From Nitrospirota bacterium (GTDB lineage: Bacteria; Nitrospirota_A; Leptospirillia; Leptospirillales; Leptospirillaceae): a stretch of 12,999 nucleotides of DNA. The stretch's first letter is position 1, and each line of letters opens with the position of its first letter. The translations under genes were made by a program, and so were the position numbers. Under the pieces are notes generated by a model, which was given only the letters and a program-made list of their open reading frames with translations, had not been told where the DNA came from and searched no databases. Shown one piece after another: positions 7,831 to 12,999 of this stretch. The DNA lies in the NCBI GenBank assembly GCA_021795275.1, contig JAJYPO010000053.1, forward strand, positions 1 to 12,999, read 5' to 3'.

Positions 7831-8469
7831 ATGCGTCTGTTTTTTGCTGCGCTTTTAATGGCGGCAGTCCTTCCGGCAACCACCGCCGCCTTCGCGGGGG
7901 ATCCTTTTTCCTATCTTCCGATGGCTCCCATGGAGAAGACCTATGAGGGGCTGGGGGGCAAAATCCGGGTCGTCGAGACGGTCCGGCCACTTCCCCAAGC
8001 GGCCACCGCCCCCCGGACTGTCGAGGTTGTCCGGAAAATTGCCTACCTGAACTTCCCGGCGAAGACCATCATCTCCACCTTTTCCTTCGATCCGTCGACC
8101 GGAAACTATGCCAAGCTTTCCAGCACCTCGGCCTTCTCCAAGGCGGTTTTTCATTACCATCCGCCTCTCGTGCGCGTTCGTCTGCCCTTCCGGAAGGGAG
8201 ACCACTGGGAAGGCGAAGATGGCCAGAACACCATTCACGACCGGGTGTGGGGGAAGGTCCGCATCACCCTTCCGGCAGGAACCTTCGTCTGCTGGGTGGT
8301 CCGCCGCAAGCTGACTTATGACCTCATCAGCCGTCGTTCAACCCAGGTCCTCTATGAGTATTATGCCAAGGGGGTGGGTTTCGTGGGGGAGGGAGGCTGG
8401 TCGGCCACCGGGAAATGGCACTGGTCAAAACGCCTTCTTTCCTTCAAAATGGGGACGGACCGATCCTGA
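7831..8469 (+). CDS. Exported (periplasmic) protein of unknown function
   Basis: The 212-residue protein has a clear Sec signal peptide: R2, hydrophobic core at 3-20, and an AFA cleavage motif, with cutting predicted after Ala22. The mature part is rich in beta-strand-like alternation. A segment LPFRKGDHWEGEDG (118-131), then KVRITLPAGTFVCW (142-155), then YEYYAKGVGFVGEGG (175-189) resembles in layout the secreted DUF3108/lipoprotein-carrier-like beta proteins, in which a W-containing turn, an AGxF strand and a YYAxGVGxV strand recur. This is resemblance, not an assignment. Only one cysteine (Cys154) is present and no metal or haem motif is seen. It starts 4 nt after gatB with AGGA 7 nt upstream, and the cytochrome gene follows after 43 nt, so a role in envelope or electron-transport biology is possible but unproven. 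Confidence 0.8.
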   Translation: MRLFFAALLMAAVLPATTAAFAGDPFSYLPMAPMEKTYEGLGGKIRVVETVRPLPQAATAPRTVEVVRKIAYLNFPAKTIISTFSFDPSTGNYAKLSSTSAFSKAVFHYHPPLVRVRLPFRKGDHWEGEDGQNTIHDRVWGKVRITLPAGTFVCWVVRRKLTYDLISRRSTQVLYEYYAKGVGFVGEGGWSATGKWHWSKRLLSFKMGTDRS

Positions 8470-8512
8470 GGACCTGGCCGGCAGCCTGTCCCAACCTGTT
8501 CAGGAGAGACCC

Positions 8513-10289
<1,777 letters not shown>

Positions 10290-10316
10290 GACAGACCGAT
10301 GGGAGGGCCCGTGAAA

Positions 10317-10625
10317 ATGGAGACCCGGGAAAAGGGCAAGGGCCAGCTGTGGTTTTACTGGGCCGTCGGGGCCGGCCTCTGGATCTGGACGGTGTCGGCC
10401 CTTTTCTCGGGAACGACCGGGGTTGGGCCGCTTGTCTCCTATTTTTTCAAGGAAAGGGAGGCCCTCCATGCCTTGGTCCGGATCGATGAACGAGTCCGGG
10501 TCCTCGGGGGTCGGGTGCAATCCCTTCGGTCCGATCCCTTTGCCATGGAGCGACAGGCCCGTGAACGGGAACATCGCCTCCGGCCGGGGGAAATTCTTGT
10601 CCTGCCCCGAGGGGAATCCCGGTAA
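10317..10625 (+). CDS. Septum formation initiator family protein (FtsB/DivIC type)
   Basis: This 102-residue single-pass membrane protein has a short basic N-terminus, a transmembrane helix (about 11-30), a short linker, a coiled coil (about 45-70) and the family's end motif RSDPFAMERQAREREHRLRP followed by GEILVLP (71-97). That ending (D-P-x-x-x-E-x-x-A-R ... R/K-P-G-E) is characteristic of FtsB/DivIC, which together with FtsL and FtsQ activates septal peptidoglycan synthesis. Start choice is uncertain: ATG 10317 has GGGAGGG at 10301-10307 well spaced; ATG 10299 has AGGA 7 nt upstream and would add six residues (MGGPVK); GTG 10311 is also in frame. It follows eno by 27 nt. FtsB-like genes often sit directly after eno, which supports the call. 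FtsB versus DivIC naming is a matter of lineage. Confidence 0.88.
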   Translation: METREKGKGQLWFYWAVGAGLWIWTVSALFSGTTGVGPLVSYFFKEREALHALVRIDERVRVLGGRVQSLRSDPFAMERQAREREHRLRPGEILVLPRGESR

Positions 10626-10630
10626 TGTCA

Positions 10631-10660
10631 TTGATTTTTGAGTTGAAAGTGCGTTAGGAT
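10631..10660 (+). promoter_or_regulatory. Candidate promoter before the small ribosomal protein gene
   Basis: TTGATT (10631-10636) and TAGGAT (10655-10660) are separated by 18 nt and sit just after the FtsB/DivIC-like stop, where local base composition turns AT-richer. The predicted transcription start is near 10667, leaving a leader of about 120 nt before the 29-codon gene. Both hexamers deviate from consensus, so this is a moderate call. Confidence 0.45.
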
Positions 10661-10690
10661 CGAAACTTGTTGTGTTCAATCCAAAGAAGA

Positions 10691-10713
10691 GTCGCGAAGG
10701 CAGGTCTTGCGAC
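10691..10713 (+). other. Bulged stem-loop in the leader of the small ribosomal protein gene
   Basis: GTCGC (10691-10695) and AAG (10697-10699) pair with CTTGCGAC (10706-10713), giving 8 Watson-Crick pairs with one bulged G at 10696 and the loop GCAGGT. It is the strongest hairpin in this intergenic stretch and lies inside the predicted leader. It may be an RNA element (protein-binding leader or part of a small RNA). No known family is recognised. Confidence 0.4.
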
Positions 10714-10742
10714 AGGCAACGGTCCAGTGTGTTGGAGGAACC

Positions 10743-10766
10743 TTTCCGGTAATGCCGGAAGTTTTT
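10743..10766 (+). terminator. Terminator-like hairpin (possible attenuator) 20 nt before the ribosomal protein start
   Basis: TTTCCGG (10743-10749) pairs with CCGGAAG (10755-10761), 7 bp with one T-G pair and a 5-base loop TAATG, followed at once by TTTTT (10762-10766). This has the form of a short intrinsic terminator. It could end the eno/ftsB-like transcript, act as an attenuator of the gene starting at 10786, or end a small RNA of about 100 nt begun at the 10631-10660 promoter. The stem is short, so efficiency is uncertain. Confidence 0.45.
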
Positions 10767-10785
10767 CCTGGGAGAAAACGAGCGC

Positions 10786-10875
10786 ATGTCAAGTGTCATC
10801 AAGAAGCGTCGGAAGAAGATCCGGAAACACAAGTACAAGAAACTTCGGAGACAATCCCGTCACAAGAAGAAGTAG
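10786..10875 (+). CDS. bS22/mS38-like (AURKAIP1/COX24 domain) small ribosomal subunit protein
   Basis: This 29-residue protein contains 17 Lys/Arg, begins MSSVIKKRRKKIRKHKYKKL and ends in RRQSRHKKK. The pattern KKRRKKxxKHKYKKLxxxxR is that of the AURKAIP1/COX24 C-terminal domain (mitochondrial mS38) and of the tiny bacterial bS22 proteins known from mycobacterial ribosomes, which start with a near-identical SVIKKRRK stretch. By analogy it would sit on the small subunit, buried in rRNA. The start is ATG 10786 with GGGAG at 10770-10774, 11 nt upstream, slightly long. It is too short for standard gene-length cut-offs and is easily missed. It is preceded by a structured leader and followed after 33 nt by a membrane protein gene. 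An overlapping open frame on the same strand exists but has no recognisable protein. Confidence 0.85.
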   Translation: MSSVIKKRRKKIRKHKYKKLRRQSRHKKK

Positions 10876-10908
10876 CAACGGGCAGAGACAGCAGGAAGGG
10901 GATCGGTC

Positions 10909-11364
10909 GTGAACGAACGGAGGCTGGTCATAGGGGGAACGTTTTTCCTGTTCCTTGTTTCATCCGGCATTGTCACCTATGAACAGATCCAGATCGGAAA
11001 CCTGCAAGGGGAACTTCGCCACATGAAGATCCTCATGAGGGCCGGCGTGCGTTCAGTCCCATCTCCTTCCGCTTCCTCTCCCTCCGAACCCGCGAAAAAT
11101 CCCTCCGGCGTTGCAAGCTTCGAGTCCGATACCACCAATACCGCCATGGGAATCAAGGATTTTTCCCCTCTTCTTCCCCCCATGGTTTCCCAAGGCCGGC
11201 GTCTGGCCCTGACACACCGGTCCCAGGTCCGCTTTGTTGCCTACCATCTCGTGGTCTTTGAACTTCAGGACGAAAAAGGCCATACGATTCCCGCTCTCTT
11301 CAATGTCGAAGATCCGGAAACCTCTGTCTCCTGGCGTTATCTCTATTCTTTTTCCCCTCGATAA
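10909..11364 (+). CDS. Small single-pass membrane-anchored protein, unknown function
   Basis: I do not recognise this 151-residue protein. It has an N-in/C-out layout: basic MNERR, one hydrophobic helix (about 6-23), a short polar helix that could form a coiled coil (about 24-45), a Ser/Pro-rich linker (49-68), and a C-terminal domain of about 70 residues with strand-like segments SQVRFVAYHLVVFELQ (105-120) and SWRYLYSFSP (141-150) that should face the periplasm. No cysteines or catalytic motifs are seen. The start is GTG 10909 with AGGAAGGGG at 10893-10901, 7 nt upstream, a strong site that supports the call. It follows the tiny ribosomal protein gene by 33 nt and is the last plus-strand gene before a convergent gap. 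The helix-plus-coil start recalls small envelope assembly proteins, but no assignment is made. Confidence 0.7.
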   Translation: MNERRLVIGGTFFLFLVSSGIVTYEQIQIGNLQGELRHMKILMRAGVRSVPSPSASSPSEPAKNPSGVASFESDTTNTAMGIKDFSPLLPPMVSQGRRLALTHRSQVRFVAYHLVVFELQDEKGHTIPALFNVEDPETSVSWRYLYSFSPR

Positions 11365-11558
11365 CCGACCTCTTCAAGCCCTTTCCTATCCCGAAACCCA
11401 GACATCAAACAGTCCTCCGGGCCCCCCTTCCTCGTCTTTTCAAGGAGTTTATCGCCTGGATTGTCTGCCAGAGTCCTGCATCGACGAATGCTTCGCCGAC
11501 GGTATGACCCTTTAGACTGGCCTCCTCCGGCCAAGGGGGATTTGTATTGAAGGGAGAA

Positions 11559-11582
11559 GGGGCCCTTTTGAAGGAGGGCCCC
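11559..11582 (-). terminator. Intrinsic terminator of the M16-like gene in the convergent gap
   Basis: GGGGCCC (11559-11565) and GGGCCCC (11576-11582) form a perfect 7-bp GC stem with a 10-base loop, 7 nt beyond the minus-strand stop. Read on the minus strand it is followed by the pyrimidine-rich TTCTCCCTTC, so it best serves the M16-like gene. The rest of the 225-nt gap (11365-11589) holds a weaker hairpin, TGGCC/GGCCA at 11518-11533, which could help end the plus-strand transcript, and no convincing gene. Confidence 0.6.
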
Positions 11583-11589
11583 CGGGATT

Positions 11590-12999
11590 TCAGAGTCCAG
11601 GAGGCTCGGGTTGTCCCTTTATTCCTGTCTTTTCCAGAGTCTTTTGGGGTCCCACAATCACGGTGACGAAGGTCTTTCCACGAAGGAGTTTCTGACCGGC
11701 GGCCAGAGCCGAGGCTTGGGTAACCTGGCGGACCTTCTCGGGGTAGTCGGTGAAATAGGTGAGGCCGAGATTGTCGCTCCAGACGACGAGAAGGAGGGAG
11801 GCGAGCTTCGATGTGGTGTTCATCAGGAAGGGGAAGCCTCCGATCAGTTCATTCTTGACCGCCTCAACCTTTTCAGGGGAGGGTGGGGTCTTTGTTGCCA
11901 TGTCAAGAACGGAATCCATTGCCTTGATCACCTTTGCGGTATTGGGGGCATGGGTCTGGAAATTGACCAGAAATGGCCCGGGATAGCGTTCGGCGTCGAG
12001 GCCGGTGTGAATGTAATAGACAAGTCCCATCTTTTGCCGGATGACCCGGTTTAACGTGGAGGTATTTGTGGCCCCGAGAACCATATCGAAGACGAGGGCA
12101 TTGTAGAAGGAGGGATCCTCGCGGGCAATTCCCGTGGTCCCGTAGAAGACGGTCGATTGCCGGAGTTCAGGCTTGTTGATCAGATAGACGCCCGCCCGGG
12201 GTGAAAGAGAGGAGGGCCGGTTCGGGGGGGACCCAGTCCGGGATATCGGGCTCCATTTTCCGAAATACCGTTTGGCCAGGCTCAATCCCTCAGACGGGGT
12301 CAGGTCGCCGGCCAGAACCAGGACGGAGTGGTCAGGCCGATAGTGGACAGAGATGAAATCGACCAGGTCCTGGCGGGTGATTCCCTTGACGGAGGCGGCT
12401 GTTCCCGAGGAGGGATGGCCATAGGGGCCTTGGCCAAAGAGCAGACGGTAAAAAAGGTTGGTTCCCCGCGGACCGGGATGGCTTTCCGCATCGATCAGCG
12501 AGGCTATATAGTTCGCCTTTTTCTGGTCAAACTCTGCCTGGGGGAAGGTCGGAGCAGCGATCATCTCCGAGGCGAGGGAAAGGAGAACCGGTGTCTCCGT
12601 GGTGAGGCTGTCTCCGGAGACAGTGGTCATGTCCCGGCCGGCTGAGGCCTCAAGGGATCCCCCGGAACTGTCGATCGTCCGGAAAATCGAGAGGGCGTCA
12701 TGAGTTTTCGTACCACGTTCAAGAAGACTTGCGGCAAGGGAAGCCGTTCCAGCTTTTCCCGGAGGATCTTCCGCCGAACCGGCTCTCAGGCCGATGCGAA
12801 ATGAGATCAATGGAAGGTCAGGACGGGGAACCACGTAGACTTCCAGACCATTCGGGAGGGTTGTCGAAAAAATTTTCGTGTGCATCGCCGGAACGGGATA
12901 GCTGGCGATGGCGGAGGTTTTGGTCGTTCCGGGTTGTTTCCCGGCAATGGACCCGGGAGAGGGAGCATGGGCGCAGGAGGCCAGGAAAAGCAGGGCGGA
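11590..12999 (-). CDS. M16-family peptidase-like lipoprotein, non-catalytic subunit (5' end outside window)
   Basis: The minus-strand frame is open from the right edge to TGA at 11592-11590, 469 codons in view, and the start lies beyond 12999. The visible N-terminus reads SALLFLASCAHAP: the end of a hydrophobic signal with lipobox LASC (12984-12973), so it is probably an outer- or inner-membrane lipoprotein. A linker precedes the M16 fold starting near LPNGLEVYVVPRPDLPLISF. Where active M16 enzymes have GLAHFLEHMLFKGT, this protein aligns without gaps as GTASLAASLLERGT, so both zinc histidines and the catalytic glutamate are replaced (Ser, Ala, Ser). The C-terminal domain keeps the R...GLVYY element (RVIRQKMGLVYYIHTG) typical of the partner subunit. 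Known bacterial M16B enzymes work as an active/inactive pair, often encoded side by side, so an active partner is expected just right of the window. The internal ATG at 12885 would remove the lipobox and is not the likely start. Confidence 0.88.
   Translation of the reverse strand, partial: SALLFLASCAHAPSPGSIAGKQPGTTKTSAIASYPVPAMHTKIFSTTLPNGLEVYVVPRPDLPLISFRIGLRAGSAEDPPGKAGTASLAASLLERGTKTHDALSIFRTIDSSGGSLEASAGRDMTTVSGDSLTTETPVLLSLASEMIAAPTFPQAEFDQKKANYIASLIDAESHPGPRGTNLFYRLLFGQGPYGHPSSGTAASVKGITRQDLVDFISVHYRPDHSVLVLAGDLTPSEGLSLAKRYFGKWSPISRTGSPPNRPSSLSPRAGVYLINKPELRQSTVFYGTTGIAREDPSFYNALVFDMVLGATNTSTLNRVIRQKMGLVYYIHTGLDAERYPGPFLVNFQTHAPNTAKVIKAMDSVLDMATKTPPSPEKVEAVKNELIGGFPFLMNTTSKLASLLLVVWSDNLGLTYFTDYPEKVRQVTQASALAAGQKLLRGKTFVTVIVGPQKTLEKTGIKGQPEPPGL

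Noticed and set aside
8318..8512. Earlier start for the tetraheme cytochrome
   Set aside because: The extra 65 residues overlap the exported-protein gene, contain no signal or anchor of their own, and ATG 8513 has a strong ribosome site directly before the membrane anchor.
10661..10740. A tRNA or tmRNA suspected from GTTCAATCC near 10674
   Set aside because: No acceptor stem, anticodon arm or CCA end can be folded around it.
10752..10982. An overlapping plus-strand frame from ATG 10752, preceded by GGAGGA
   Set aside because: It runs through the bS22-like gene in another frame, has no recognisable features, and its ATG lies in the loop of the terminator-like hairpin. A leader-peptide role cannot be fully excluded.
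11234..11515. A 93-codon frame overlapping and extending past the unknown membrane protein gene, possibly its frameshifted continuation
   Set aside because: The continuation has no domain character and the upstream gene ends plausibly at 11364; nothing in the sequence demands a frameshift.

Overview
The window is 13 kb of compact, GC-rich bacterial chromosome made up of housekeeping genes. I see no transposase, integrase, phage gene, CRISPR array, rRNA or tRNA. A periplasmic protein, a membrane-anchored tetraheme c-type cytochrome and an M16 protein with a lipobox point to a didermic bacterium with quinone-based respiration. The GatCAB transamidosome implies that Asn-tRNA and/or Gln-tRNA is made indirectly. 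The overall style fits a Nitrospirota organism such as a Leptospirillum relative, but that placement is an impression from protein flavour and base composition and was not tested.

Layout. (1) 1-4033, plus strand: the 3' end of glmS (amino-sugar synthesis), then a cytoplasmic seven-motif beta-propeller protein of unknown role, then a UvrD/PcrA helicase that starts at a TTG overlapping the propeller gene's stop. (2) 4034-4159: intergenic region with a near-ideal extended -10 promoter and a short leader hairpin. (3) 4160-10625, plus strand: a tightly packed run of gatC, panD, gatA, gatB, an exported protein of unknown function, a NapC/NrfH-type tetraheme cytochrome, eno and an FtsB/DivIC-type division protein. 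Most junctions overlap by 4-8 nt or have gaps of under 30 nt. panD sits inside the gatCAB cluster. (4) 10626-10785: a structured region with a candidate promoter, a bulged 8-bp hairpin and a terminator-like hairpin. It precedes a 29-codon gene for a very basic ribosomal protein of the bS22/mS38 (AURKAIP1/COX24) type. (5) 10909-11364: a small membrane-anchored protein I do not recognise. (6) 11590-12999, minus strand: an M16-family peptidase-like lipoprotein without the zinc-binding HxxEH residues. Its start lies beyond the right edge, and a hairpin terminator follows it in the convergent intergenic gap.

The large run combines tRNA-dependent amidation, beta-alanine/pantothenate synthesis, an electron-transfer module, glycolysis and divisome assembly, so it looks like a growth-linked superoperon and not one pathway. 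Nothing here is clearly a new defence or mobile system. The strongest candidates for something undescribed are the tiny ribosomal protein gene with its structured, possibly attenuating leader, and the orphan tetraheme cytochrome translationally coupled to enolase.
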